From Kwoniella bestiolae CBS 10118 (lineage: Eukaryota; Basidiomycota; Tremellomycetes; Tremellales; Cryptococcaceae): a DNA stretch of 64,000 bases. The stretch covers positions 62,001 to 126,000 of the forward strand of contig NC_089248.1 of the NCBI RefSeq assembly GCF_000512585.2, given 5' to 3'. Of the stretch, positions 24,676-36,165 are shown piece after piece (position 1 is the first letter of the stretch; the number at the start of each line of letters is the position of its first letter). The notes beneath the pieces were generated by a model. That model worked only from the letters and a program-made list of their open reading frames with translations. It was not told the origin of the DNA and did not search any database. The translations under genes and the position numbers were made by a program.

Positions 24676-26369
24676 ATGACAACCTCTAGCCTCACCTTCA
24701 GTCCCATCCCCTTGCCGCCCTCTGCCAATCCAAAATACTTTTCAGACTTCGGTAGGAAAGTGGATGGGTTCGATCCTTCCCAGATGACCCCATCGCAGAA
24801 AGATGAGATTATCAATAACCTATACAAGGTCAGCTCGCTTCATCATTACTATTGCTCACGGCTTCATTGCTGATAAGTGTGCATCCATACCAGCACTCAG
24901 TGCTACTATTCAAAAACACCAAGATCACACCCGAACAGCAATACGAATTAACCCATTCATTCGACCCCGCCGCCGATACATACGGACACGGTAATAATAA
25001 GACGGGCAATACGAAATCATCCATCCTTCATCCTGATTTGAAGACTATACCTAGACAACCTCAGGTACAACTCATAGGGAATGGGAGAGTACCGGGTGAA
25101 TATGAGGGACTGGACAGTGTAAGCACTGTTGTTGCTTAGTGCTGGAGAAGGCGGGTTGGGATACTGATGACGTGAGATATAGCCTCAACTTAGACATCCT
25201 CATCATAAGACTTTCCACAAGTCACCGGTATCTCAGGAGGACGAAGATAAGGGTATAACCAGGTTTTATCGATGGTAAGCCCTCTTCTTACCTATACGTA
25301 GCTCACAAGACAATTGCTGATGGGTGACTAATACTTAGGCACATCGACGCTGCGCTTTACAATCTGTCTCCACCCAAAGTCACTTCGTTATGGGCGGTCA
25401 AAGTACCCCAAGGACATACGCAGATCTGCAGATACGATGATGGAACGGGCGATGAGCTACCTGTGCCTCTGGGTACAACTGCTTGTGAGTCCGTCCCACG
25501 TGCTCCCATTTGACACCTGCTTACATGTTTCAACACCAGTCGTCAGCGGTAAAAACATGTTTGATATCCTATCTCCTGAACTTCAATCCCTGGCTGTTCG
25601 TACCAAAGTCAGATATGTGAGTGCCACGTTGTTTCTCTGCTTGTTTCTCGAGTGATAGCTGACAAGATGTATTACAGGCTCCCCACCCTTACGTCTGGAT
25701 GTCAAAAGCACACGCCCTTCCAACGGGTCTAGGGATAGAGAACGAAGGATTGGAGTTGGACTTGGAAGAGTTGCCGGAATGGGAGGAAAGCAAGATTAAG
25801 ACGTTCCCGGTGGTACGTTGATCACTTCTATTCATAAATCTTCGGTCATCCTTCCCCGCATCGAATCCCTGTCCTCATTCCCATCACGTCAGCTAAAAAT
25901 ATCACTCATTCTGATTTCAGTGCTGGAAAAACCCCGTGACCGGCTCACTCCATATCCAAGTGCACCCCTGCGGGGCCCATCAACTCCTCATTGATGCTCT
26001 ACCCACCGGCTCGTCCAAAGAAAACGCCCTATACCCCGACGGCGCACATATCACGGACCTAACGAAAGTGCGAGAAATCCTCTATTCGCTGCAAAGACCA
26101 GGTATCTCACCTGAACTAGTCTATCCTCAGGATTGGGAGGAAGGAGATTTGGTGTTGTTCCATAATAGAGGTTTACTCCATTCTGTGGTCGGGGCTTTCA
26201 CGGAGGATCAATTGAGGATGTTCCACCAAGTGAGTCAGCTCATGCGTCTTTGATTTGCTCGGTTCACCAGGAGGCAGCTGATATTGGCAACAATGATTTA
26301 TAGTGCAATCTTGCGGCTTCAGATGATCCGATCGGACCTAATGAACAGGACATCAAGCAATACGCTTAG
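24676..26369 (+). CDS. xanA: Alpha-ketoglutarate-dependent xanthine dioxygenase
   Basis: Fe(II)/2-oxoglutarate enzyme that hydroxylates xanthine to uric acid. It occurs in fungi in place of or beside xanthine dehydrogenase. I chose the ATG at 24676 (MTTSSLTFSPIPLPPSAN); the frame is open to an ATG at 24577. Conserved blocks: HSVLLFKNTKITPEQQYEL, FYRWHIDAALYNLSPPKVTS (Fe ligands His and Asp of H-x-D), TSLWAVKVPQGHTQICRYDD, LGTTAFVSGKNMFDILSP, HPYVWMSKAHALPTGLGIEN, and GDLVLFHNRGLLHSVVGAFT with the distal His ligand. The frame ends GPNEQDIKQYA with a TAG at 26367-26369. About seven exons. The WHIDAALY block is characteristic of XanA. It links to purine salvage, as does HPT1 in this window, but the two genes are not adjacent. 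Confidence 0.92.
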
Positions 26370-26587
26370 TACACTACGGACTCGATTATAATGAAACACA
26401 GTTGTATACGCTTTGGTGATGTGTATCAAGACGAAGAGCGTAAAATTTGTGAAACTTCCTGATTGACATGCATCGTTTACTATTTACTGACCCATCACAT
26501 CAATCTTCGCCTTTATCACTAAATATATTTCGGTCTTTACCGGCTCCGCAGATGGGTACTGCGATTTGCGACATATGCTGACATGCC

Positions 26588-27305
26588 TCAAGCACGATCA
26601 TGACTCGTCGGTCTAGACTTGCCTCTCTTCGTGATATTGCCTTTTCTTCGTCTCAGAGGATGATGGACGGGAGGAGCACTATCGTTGCTCCGGCTCGGGT
26701 TCGGGAAAAGCGTCGCACCTACAGCATATGAAGCCTGATCATACAGGGCCATGCCTTGAATTTAGCATCTCTATAAGTACCTTCTGAAGGGCACGATATT
26801 ACCTCACCTCTGATTCATGCGTTTTTTCGACGGCCCTCGAAATACCGAACAATGTCTCCCATTCGGCGACTTTATCTGTTACACAAGTGATCAGTCGCAT
26901 CAACTCTCCAGACAGCGGCGGACATGCACACCAATCGTCTTCGTTCCATTCTGTTTATCATAGTCCTCCCACGAGGTACACTTGCTCTTGGGATTTGAAT
27001 GGCAGGGACGATGCAAATGATCAGTTGTCATCGCATGAAGGCTTACTTTCCGTACTTACAGGTCGAAGCAACTGAAGGGATTTATCATTAGGTTTCATGC
27101 CCATGGATCTCGCTTTTGAAGCCGCCTCTGCATCATTCCCACATCGAACCCATGTGAGCTTACCATTATCATAAGGGACCCTGATCCACGGGGTCTTCGT
27201 GTCTGTAGGTTTGGTACACGGTTCAAAGGTCCAGTCAAACCCAAATTCGTCTATCTCACTTAACAGCGACATTTTGTCGGTCGCGGTTCCTTTCTGGCTT
27301 GCCAT
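26588..27305 (-). CDS. Small hypothetical protein, array A member 1
   Basis: Not recognised. The first exon opens MASQKGTATDKMSLLSEIDE at 27305 and contains TPWIRVPYDNGKLTWVRCGN followed by DAEAASKARSMGMKPNDKSL. An intron begins GTAAGTACGG near 27064. A coding-like second exon (about 26880-26813) reads AEWETLFGISRAVEKTHESE. A third reads ASYAVGATLFPNPSRSNDSA, then HHPLRRRKGNITKRG, and ends THDRA-like (SHDRA) with a stop at 26588-26590. The phase between exons 1 and 2 does not fit perfectly by eye, so an exon may be missing. Array A member 2 shares the G-[KQ]-[LF]-x3-x-C-[GN]-[ND]-D segment and the CAG/ATAAA splice region, which suggests duplication. No signal peptide or membrane segment. Confidence 0.5.
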
Positions 27306-27966
27306 GTCTTTCGATATCAAAACGTTGGATCAATGTAAGATATATGGGCGCGAAGTTCAGAATCTGATGAGTAAACTCTTTGGAGAGGTTGTGTCTATGA
27401 ACCTGAATTGAGGGCATTTATATCATCTGCGAACGAGCTGAGTAACAAATGATCTGACTCGACTTTGAACGATTCTGCATTTATATTACCGAGGGGAGTT
27501 GAACACCACGAAAAGAAGCCTTTTTTGAACGTTCGAGATCGTCGCTTGTAACTCCGCCTTGAAATAAAAGGATTACATGTACTCATCCCTTCATACTGCA
27601 GGTAACCTAGATGAGTATTACTATCAGTTTAAACCTGTCGGGGACTAGCGATGTGTGGAGTAGTCCCGATGACGAAGGATGATTGAAGACTGGATCTTGC
27701 CCTATGGGGACGAAGCTCTAAGCGGTATTCAACATGAGTCAGTTCTCGATTTTCTCGTTGGTCTCAACTGGCGAGATTGTGAAGGACCCTTCAGCATACT
27801 GGCACCGTTTATGTGATGCATTTAATGTCCTTCCGCGTACTGAGTTATCTCTTCTGTATAACAAGCTATCCCGCTTGATATTATCGGAAGGATGAGGAGA
27901 TGCAGTACTTGCTAACTATCATTCAAAAGGTCCAGGAGCTTTTCCCACCAATTCGAACGCCTCCTT
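27306..27966. other. Intergenic region between array A members 1 and 2
   Basis: Holds the promoter of member 1 (TTTATAT motifs near 27418 and 27480) and the 3' side of member 2. A minus-strand ORF at 27395-27586 has no supporting features. Nothing else was seen. Confidence 0.4.
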
Positions 27967-28708
27967 TCACTGGCATTGCACCTCCCGTTCAGCCTCAGAG
28001 CCGTCCCTGTTTGGCTGATCAACTATGCTCTCGGGTTCATCACCTCCCCCAATCATATCCGAGCTCGCCTCATCATGAGAAGTGACAGTGCTGGGCGATT
28101 CTCGAGGGGAGAATTACGACGATCAAACGTACAAAGGGCAATCAGGAGGGTACTTTACTGCTGGAAAGTGCACGCCCACATGAGGTCGCTTGAGCTTTTT
28201 GGGCGTTCCGTAATTATGCCTTTTGAGCGAGGATGAGCTGTTAGGTTCTGAGGATTCACCATGAGTCTCGCCACATGTCGTATCGATCACGAGTCAACAT
28301 GATTCTGTAGGAGATTCCTACGTCAGTAGGCATTCGTATACTCGTATATATAGATGCAAAGAGCGGTGTTAGATCTGGTGGCAAATCCTGCTCACTCACC
28401 TTCCGTGGATTTATCTGTTACAGCTCTAAAAACTGCAGTTTCCCCAGTTCTTTGCTTCTACAAGATAACACTGTGAGCTGATGCTACAGAACTTTGGAGA
28501 ATGCGGATCCTAGACTCACAGCTTGTTTAGAAGGGAGTGTATTCAAAGTCCCATCGGAGGCCCTCCAGCCCTCCCTTTCCGCAAAAGCCCTAGCATGATC
28601 ATCGTTACATGTCACCTGAAACTCAAACTGACCCTTTTGGTGTTCTCTGTAAGCCATTCCCCAGTGTTTAGGGTCATACAGGAAAAGCGACGTTTTGGAG
28701 TCGTGCAT
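27967..28708 (-). CDS. Small hypothetical protein, array A member 2
   Basis: Not recognised. The first exon (ATG at 28708) reads MHDSKTSLFLYDPKHWGMAY, then GQFEFQVTCNDDHARAFAER and EGWRASDGTLNTLPSKQA, ending at a GTGAGT donor. Next is a short exon, KQRTGETAVFRAVTDKSTE. One reading stops at 28294 after this. Beyond it, however, lies a clearly coding-like minus-strand frame (about 28280-28150) with SSEPNSSSSLKRHNYGTPKK, LKRPHVGVHFPAVKYPPDCP, and after a 42-nt intron TVTSHDEASSDMIGGGDEPE ending EAEREVQCQ at 27967-27969. I therefore extend the gene to 27967, though this may be a separate small gene: a TATATATA lies at 28345-28352. It resembles member 1 in the CND/CGND segment and exon order. Confidence 0.45.
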
Positions 28709-28882
28709 CGGACAGCACTCTCCATCGTGATCATCCCCACTGTCAGAATTCTTATGCCCAATACTGTAGCCATTGAGATGACTTGAACGGGGATGGGAAG
28801 GATTTAGGTGAAGGCGCAGGGGACAGTTTCAATTTACACTGCTGTATGTGTATGTGTACCGGTCCGGACAGGGCAATCGTAG

Positions 28883-29500
28883 CTACGCATCATTTTTTCC
28901 GACTACAGTCTCATCAAGACCCATCGCGTACAGTTTCGCTAGAGCATCAATGATTGGAAGTCTCCAGATCACCGGAACCTTTCGAAACTGAGAAGGCGGT
29001 GGGGATATCTGACACTACACATACGAAGGATACGTATTGAACTCTGGTCACTTCCTCTGTTCCAATTGCGTACCGAGGTAATCCCGCAAGACAAAGGTGA
29101 TTGTGATCCTTTAATTGTAACATTGCCAATCGAGTGAGTCAGTCGCACTGTGAGGAACCGCCACTTCAAGTTCCGTTCAATGGAAAGAGTGGTCAATTTG
29201 TACATGGAGAAAACGTAGACATGGATGTAACAGATGGAAATCACAAGGAATGTATAAGTATACGTAAGCAGAGCGATCTGTCACGCCCGCTTGAACAGTT
29301 AAATATATCAATATTGCTTCTGAACATCAGAGGAAAAGTGTCACCCTTCCCGTGGTGAATTCCCCGTACATCCCAGACTCACAATTGGGATAATACCTAA
29401 AGTGACCCTCAGTTTCATCTGTCGCGGAGTATACATCGTAGCGATCACATATGGCACTTTGGAGAAGAGCCTGTGCCGTTTCATCAAGTGATTGGCGCAT
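28883..29500 (-). CDS. Small hypothetical protein, array A member 3
   Basis: Not recognised. The first exon reads MRQSLDETAQALLQSAICDR (ATG at 29500), then YDVYSATDETEGHFRYYPN, and meets a GTGAGT donor. The last exon (about 28993-28883), after a CTTCTCAG acceptor, reads FRKVPVIWRLPIIDALAKLY and AMGLDETVVGKNDA, ending at a TAG at 28883-28885. Middle exons are uncertain. The HFRYYPNC segment lines up with GQFEFQVTCND of member 2 and KLTWVRCGND of member 1. AKLYAMGLDE lines up with SKARSMGMKP. The frame is open upstream of 29500 to about 29540, so an extra 5' exon is possible. Confidence 0.42.
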
Positions 29501-29679
29501 GAAGACTGCATGATGTTGCCCAATTAGGCGGGGCGAGAAATCTAGTGTATATTATACGGGATGTCTACATCTGTCATGTATGTCAAAGGGGTAGGGGGTT
29601 ATAAGATATATATACGCAGTACTCTTGCGGTCCTTCCGCGAAGGACTAATGCGAAACCTGCATTATGCCACCGGTACGC

Positions 29680-31735
29680 CTATTCAACCACACCACCTCC
29701 CGGCATATTATCGCTCTTCTCCAATCTATGTACATTTCTCTCCTGTCTCTCGCCAGCCAAAGTCATGGCGAACTTGGATCTCTCCCTGAAGTATGCACCC
29801 TTGTAGTAGAAGATGAATATCGGGATAGTCACCAGCCCAGCGATGATTGCCAAAATCGTTGAAGGCCACTCCAGGTGTAATCGATATGATTCACCTCCTA
29901 CGTTGGAGTAGAAAGGCGTAGAGTACATCGCCGCGATACCTGCCAGGAAATCTCTGGCAAAACCATTACCACCTGTCGCCGAAGCGGAGTATGGACCATA
30001 CGCTGCAATCATGTAATCGATCGTGGACATATAGATTGCGTAGTTTGCGATACCCACCACAGCCGAGAAGATCATAGGACCAATCCAATGAGTGTGAGGA
30101 GGGCCGAGGGAGGTCCATGCGAATCCGAACAGACCGATACATTCCAGTGGGGCGACTACGGTTCAGTCAAAGTGTCAGCGGGCGGACATGAAAGAACAAT
30201 GTTCGATGGTACTCACGCCACAAGAGAGGTTTCAATCGGATTTCAGGAGGAGTACCATGGGGATCTTTTCGGAGCGCTTTTCGTTGAGACATGAGTGGTG
30301 GGATGTAGAGGAGGTAGGCAATGAGATAACCGATGAAAATGGGTACGAATGTTAAAGCCATCTGTTCGGTGGTGAAGTCCCACTGCTTGAATCTACAAGG
30401 CAAGACACAAAGCTATGATTAACACTTGTGGATGACACAGATCTGAGTGAAAGAGGGAACTCACACTGGCCCAAAGGCTTCCAAGAAAGTGAAAATCAGA
30501 GCGTCCGAGAAACCCGATAACAGGGAACAGCAAAGCACGATAGGTTCTCTCACGAACATCTCGAACGGTCTGATCCAAGTGTGCAAGATCTCCTTGATGG
30601 TGAACCTCTCTCTGAACGTCCGGACCTCGTTGGGACCAAAGACGTTGGTCCTGCCCTCTGCTCTGAGTTTCTTGGCGTGTCTGTCTAAGAGGACGGTTGA
30701 TCGAGACTCGGGAACAAGGAAGAAATGAAGGATTTGGACGAATCCACCGAAGATCAGTTGGACCCAACAGATCCATTCCCAGCTAAGATTCGCTTGAACG
30801 AAGGGACCGACGATGGGACCGATGACTGATCCTCCAACTGAGGAGAAGACGATGAACGCCACGGCCCATTGTTGTTCGTTGGGGTCGTACAGATCGGCGA
30901 CTGGGGAAAGTTTTGGCGTAAGTGTGAGGTCAAGTTTTACGGTCGTTGGACGATATGGACAGCTCAACTCACCCATTCCTAATGTTACTGAACCACCTGC
31001 CGAAGAGAAACCACCCAATACTCGCGCAACGACGACGGTACCGAAGTTGGGTGCGAGAGCGGCTAGTATCTGCCAGACTAGGTACATCACGACGTATCAG
31101 CATGGAATGCACGATCAAGAAAGAAGTGTTCTATCGTACATTGAGGAAAAGATAGACTCACTGTTGACGAAGAACAAACTAGTCTGCAAGACCCACCATC
31201 TACCCAATTCTTCAGACCATGGAGCCCACAGCTCACATCCAAAAGCATAACAGATCAGGAAAACACATTGACCGACTCTAGCACCTTGTGCCGAAACACC
31301 GAATTTCTCTTGTAAGAAATCCACACCATTCGCGTAGACCGATGCGTTGAAGTTCATCGAACACTGGACAATGAAGATGACCGATAGAGTCAACCATTTC
31401 TTTCTAGATGACCATGCATAACCCAAAGCTTCGGGAGCATCTTCCTCCTGCAAGACGATCTTGCCTTCTTTGGTATGTTGTCGATGCATTTCCTGACGCT
31501 TGTACCCTTCCACGTGGGCTACTGCCGCTCCATTTCCCTTGGGTGGAAGGTACCCATTAGGATCTTGCGAACGCTGAGTATACCCATCATCTACTTTCTC
31601 ATGTTGCTGATGCTTGTAGCTGAATCGGGAGAAACGATGTGCAGGTCGAGGAGGTGTGGGTACAGCGGTTTCGTCTGAGGATGATCGGCCAGAACCAGAG
31701 GCGACATTTGGCGTGTCGTCAATCTTTACTGACAT
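29680..31735 (-). CDS. Major facilitator superfamily transporter, DHA1-like
   Basis: Plasma-membrane or vacuolar proton antiporter of the 12-helix drug:H+ type (multidrug or polyamine transporter relatives such as yeast Tpo/Flr). The start ATG at 31735 opens MSVKIDDTPNVASGSGRSSS and a long cytosolic N terminus. Membrane blocks: KKWLTLSVIFIVQCSMNFNA, FGVSAQGARVGQCVFLICYA, motif A-like APWSEELGRWWVLQTS, QILAALAPNFGTVVVARVLG (helix 4), GGFSSAGGSVTLGMG, VAFIVFSSVGGSVIGPIVGP (motif C-like), FVQANLSWEWICWVQLIFGG, PFEMFVREPIVLCCSLLSGF, a middle exon with MALTFVPIFIGYLIAYLLY, and GNGFARDFLAGIAAMYSTPF. It ends KSDNMPGGGVVE with a TAG at 29680-29682. Seven or so exons. Substrate cannot be read from the sequence. 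Confidence 0.88.
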
Positions 31736-33116
31736 CTTGTGGGTAGTCCTGTCTTGAGCCAACCAAACTTGCGTTAATGTGTGATTACCAGGTATTGACT
31801 ATGAATGATTTATTTTGGCTTTATCTCGTAGTGATATAGGAGGTAAAAGGAATTCTGAAAAATCACAAAGGGAAAAGAGGAAAAGAGCTGGATGATTTTA
31901 CTTATCACTCTCTCGCTATCTATATAAACATATTTCTATTGCCAATTGAGCAGCAATACGATCGTCAGGTAATACGGTATGTCATGACGCCTCTTACCAC
32001 AGGGGTTGTTGTCTTTTCCTTCGGCTGGGACCCCGTTGGTCTGCGTTAAAATCTGCATGACAGCGGAATTGCAGCGGGACGAGACCCCTAAGCTAGCAAG
32101 CTAAGCTCCATGGGTCCGAAATTGAAACCGAAAATGAAATTTAAACGAACTACGCATGTCGACCCATATCGTCGCTGTCACCTCATGGGTTCCCATAATA
32201 GTTCACGCCAAAAAAAAAGATTTGTTATTGAGAAAAACGTATGAGTTGTGACGTCAAGTCCGTAAATAACGATGGGAATCCCTGACATGCAAGGCTCTGT
32301 TTTCCCGCTCCGAAGTGTTGCCGCCGGCTTAAAAGTGGTTTCCTCTTTGGTATGAGGGTTCAGAAACCTTATGCTTACGGCCGTGTACTGTTTTTCCATC
32401 TCCACCGCGTGAATAACGGTTGTCATGATGATAGAAGGCTTTCTGGGCGGCAGGTCGGTCTTCCTCTAGTCTCTTAGGAGCATGGTCGGTAGTAGACTTG
32501 AGGAGTAGACAATGTGATACAGCGTATACTTTGCAACATGATCACTCGGGGCTGACGTGGAAACCTTTGCTCCAGGGCTATTTCCTCCACATATGAGCGG
32601 ATGATCTACGCATCTGGTGGGTGTTATGTGGAGTTTTCTGTTACGTACATCCCTCTTCAGAGTCAAGTATGCGGTATTTCGCTGCTGACATTCTCGTGTC
32701 AGACCCGACTCGACCATGACTGTTCTGTACAAGGCGATCATGATAGACACCCACATACTTGATTATATACAGGTCTGCAGGACACAAATGGAGAGGGGGA
32801 AGGAAGATGGGTGAAATGTGGGAGGAATAAATAGATGATCATCAGCGATGTGGGTGGCTCGGGTCAGGTGACGATTGATGCTGCGAGAAGTGGAGAGGTA
32901 GAGAGAGAGAGTATATATACTGAGTATAAGTTACTGACCATCCATTCATATATCTTCTCCTCTTCAACCTTTGATCCCAACACTAGGCCATATTACCATA
33001 TTACAACAACCTCATCACCTCAAGAACAGACATACATAGAGACATCACCTCTCCTCACAAGTCTCACCCCACAGAACAAATTACGTGAACCCTCGCGCGA
33101 GCACCAAATACAAACA
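31736..33116. other. Long intergenic region, promoter-bearing
   Basis: Nearly 1.4 kb between the MFS gene (minus) and the small plus-strand ORF. ORFs at 32178-32426 and 32466-32756 (minus) show no recognisable features or splice support. TATATAAAC at 31922-31930 may serve the MFS gene. An A-run lies at about 32212-32219. No mobile element was recognised. Confidence 0.45.
32912..32919 (+). promoter_or_regulatory. TATA-like element upstream of the low-complexity ORF
   Basis: TATATATA about 200 nt upstream of the chosen ATG at 33117. It argues that transcription starts after about 32940. The in-frame ATG at 32835, upstream of this element, is therefore probably not used. Confidence 0.45.
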
Positions 33117-33650
33117 ATGACGTCCAACTCCACCGTCCCTTCTCAACCTATCCCTACCTCTTCTTCTTCTTCCTCTTCGACGGCTATCCCACTCACCAAC
33201 GACAATGTGGGCCCTGACTCTCTCGCTACCCTCGAAGAAACTCGAAATGCGACCGTATCCCCACCTATTGACCCTACAAAGCTGAACAATCAACCTGTTC
33301 CACTCCCCTCTCCACCTCTCCACCCAACACACAGCAACGGTACTGGTTCTTCTCCCTCCCACACCGAGTCCAATACCACCCTCCGATCCCCCACCGGCGA
33401 GCTCGGAGGCGGAGCGACGATAGAATCTGCATACCTTGATGGTGCGATGCCTGTCGAACCTTCCTCTCACCCTACCATCGCCGAAACCGGTGTGTTATCG
33501 CAATCCCCCGTTGATGGACCTGGACCTAAGCAGGGTCAGTTGAAGAGAGCCGAGAAGCCTAAGAGCGATGAGGGGATCATTAAGCTGGGAAGTCTGGGAG
33601 GAGAGGGATTGAAGATTAAACCTCCTACTGAGAGCCCGACGGGTCATTAG
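33117..33650 (+). CDS. Low-complexity Ser/Thr/Pro-rich hypothetical protein
   Basis: A 177-residue protein of unknown function in one exon. It is rich in Ser, Thr and Pro (PIPTSSSSSSSTAIPLTNDN; PLPSPPLHPTHSNGTGSSPS), with a lysine-containing C terminus (GQLKRAEKPKSDEGIIKLGS) ending ESPTGH at 33650. I chose ATG 33117 because of the TATA-like element at 32912 and the purine/pyrimidine leader; the ORF itself is open from 32835. No signal peptide, membrane segment or domain is visible. The C-terminal KLGSLGGEGLKIKPP motif could mark a conserved short linear motif. Expression is likely but not proven. Confidence 0.55.
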   Translation: MTSNSTVPSQPIPTSSSSSSSTAIPLTNDNVGPDSLATLEETRNATVSPPIDPTKLNNQPVPLPSPPLHPTHSNGTGSSPSHTESNTTLRSPTGELGGGATIESAYLDGAMPVEPSSHPTIAETGVLSQSPVDGPGPKQGQLKRAEKPKSDEGIIKLGSLGGEGLKIKPPTESPTGH

Positions 33651-34007
33651 GTGGGGATGGGGATTGCGGAGGGGGATTAATGTATGGAAGAGAGAATTGG
33701 AAAGATCTCGGGAGTGAGGAGGAAGAAGTATACTTGTAGACGTGGGGAATATCGGGTAAAAGTAAGAGAGTAAGAAAGGGTAGAAGAGAATATATCTGGC
33801 CAAGTTGAGTAATAGTAATCTATACCCTAACACACGAAAAATTACACCCCTGTCTATAGCCTTAGTAAACATGTATCTATAACTACGTCCCTCTTGGATA
33901 TCGTCATAACATGTCGGATGCATGACCTGATGAGTTGGGAATTATACATCTCGTGCTGGGTACTAAATCATATACAACCATAATTACAATGTCCGTGACT
34001 CGCTGTT
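33651..34007. other. Convergent intergenic region
   Basis: Lies between the 3' ends of the low-complexity ORF and the ligase gene. It is purine-rich on the plus strand up to about 33790, with AATAGTAAT- and AAAAATTACA-type A/T patches consistent with 3' UTRs. No gene was seen. Confidence 0.45.
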
Positions 34008-36165
34008 CTACATCCCTCTCTTACCTTCCTCCCACACCACTTTGACTCTAGGAAACCTCAAGCTCTTCTTCCCCTTCCCCTTCTTATCCTTCTGCATCGA
34101 CTCGGACTCGCTAAAGTACTCCACGGTGATGGTCTTCCCCACAATCTGTTCAGGGTGCTTGGCATACCGTATACGTTGTTCTGCTGTGAATCCTGAACCT
34201 ACAGATACGGGATGTCCATCATGTTCTATCCATACGTTCGCTAGAGCTTCGTACTCTCCAAATACTCCATCGACGGACAGGCGCATCAGGGAAGTGTCAA
34301 GGGATAGGACGGAGTATTCGGCATCCATCCATTTTTTGAACTTGCGTATGTCGGTGCTGGGTAAAAAGTCAAGTCAGTATTGCAATCTCGCCAGTCATCA
34401 TGTACAACAATTGCGGTATTTCTCAAACGGACTCACCTCCTCTTTCCCTTGTACCCCTCGTCCTTCCTCAGAATAATCCCTTCCCATCCTTCCCTCGCAG
34501 CTCTCTCAACCATCTCTTCAACCTGTTTCGTGTCCTCCACCTTTATCTGCTTCAGATCTTTTACCATCTTCTCCTTTACACCCACTTCATCTAGATACCC
34601 ATTCAGCCACTTGCCCAATACCCTAATATCCTCTATCCGCTTTCCGAACTTCTTCCCCAGTCCCTTCATACCTCCTAAACTCTTCTTAGCGTTCAACTCG
34701 GAGTATGATAGAACGTCAAAAATGAAGTACGAGAGATGTTGAATAGTCGTATTCGAGCGCTTCATGAGCGATATGGTAGATTGGAAATCCTCTGTGTAAG
34801 CGTCATTCGCTATCCACATTCCATCTGCCAGACTCCCATCGTCCCTTGCTTGAGCTACATTCAGCTCTTCTGGTGTTTTAGGTCTCATCACACAGACTTC
34901 TCCGTCCAATACCAATCTCTTGATCACTCCTTCTGGTCGGGTTTCCACGATGAGCGGATCGATATCCAGCCATTGTCTAAGTTCAGGTAGTTTTGACAGA
35001 TGTTGGAGCTGTTCTTCCAGCTTGGATAAGGAGGAGAATGGCTTGCCGGCACGTGAGACGAAGTGGACTGATATCAACTCCAAGGGCTGGTTGCTTGAGG
35101 TAGATTGAGGAGGTATGAGGAAATCCAAAAAGGTTATACATCTCACACCGTCTAGCTTTCTTGAGGCGTACCATTGTGAGTTGTCTTTGAACAACGAGTT
35201 GAAAGGCGGTTCAAGGGATTTACCAAGGGCCACTTCGAATTTGTCCAAAGTTGCTGATTTGGGATGGATGGGTGTTTTGCCGGTGTTGCCTGAGGGGGGT
35301 TCGGAGGCTGACTGAGGCTTCACTGAAGGGGATGTTGGACGTGATGTGGACGAGGAAGTGGTTACAGGTTCACTGTTTGCGATGGTTTTGGCTAGTACTG
35401 GGGTATCGCCCGTCCAAATGACCTCCTTCAATGTATTTGCCCCGAACCCAGCCGTGAGATTTCTATCTAACAACCTCCCAAAAGTATCCATCAGCTCTGG
35501 ATCCCCCGTAATCCCATTCACCAAGAGGAAATGATGAACTGCATTCTTCGCCGCGTTTCCCGTTATCCTCTTCTGCGATAGTGCCTCGAAGAGCTCGATG
35601 GTAGTTTGGGGAGTATATCCAGCCGGTATTCCCAACGATGGTGAGGAGTTGAGATATTTCTGAAAAGAGGCATACGTTAGGTGCGTACGGAGATTGGGGT
35701 CGTATACGCTGTTTACCATCAGCGGGGTGTCAGCGAAATGGGACGGACCGATTTCCAGAGAGAGAGTTATGAGCAGCCGTAAGGTAGTCGAGTACAATAG
35801 AGGTTTCTGACTTGTATACGATCGGTTCCCACTCACTATTCCAATAACTCCCTCAGATCCGGATATTCAGCTATGATCCGCTGTTTACCCATCTTCGAAT
35901 TCTCCGCTGATACCCTGCTCTGCAATTCTGCGATCCTACTCAGCTGTGATGCTATCGGCGGCCTTCCATCTTCTTCTACCTGATAAGATGAACTCTGCTC
36001 CAAAGTGGATGTAGTGAAGTACTTCGTGAGTGGACAGCGCACCGAGGAACCAGCCTTTAGACTCGTGGTCGTGGGTTTCAGAGGACGAAGATCCACCGAT
36101 ATCGGTCTCGATTTTGCCCGCGACGAAAGCGCTGCTGTTGGTACGAGTAACGCCCTGCGTGACAT
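34008..36165 (-). CDS. ATP-dependent DNA ligase, phage-T4-like, probably mitochondrial
   Basis: Nucleotidyltransferase that seals DNA nicks. The start ATG at 36165 opens a Ser/Arg-rich, acid-free leader (MSRRALLVPTAALSSRAKSR) typical of mitochondrial import. An N-terminal domain follows: QRIIAEYPDLRELLE joined by an intron to YVYDPNLRTHLTYASFQKYL, then FEALSQKRITGNAAKNAVHH and FGRLLDRNLTAGFGANTLKE. From memory these resemble the N-terminal domain of T4 gp30 (its LTGNAA and RDLECG segments). Catalytic motifs: I YASRKLDGVRC (Lys nucleophile), III VSRAGKPFSSL, LVLDGEV, FIFDVLSYSE, IV GWEGIILRKDEGY, V RKFKKWMDAEY. The C-terminal OB fold has HPVSVGSGFTAEQ and IVGKTITVEYFSES. No BRCT or PCNA-binding segment is seen, so it is not Lig1 or Lig4. 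About 650 residues, three or four exons. Confidence 0.85.

Noticed and set aside
32178..32756. Two minus-strand ORFs in the long intergenic region
   Set aside because: Each is short and isolated, with no recognisable motif, convincing start context or partner exon.
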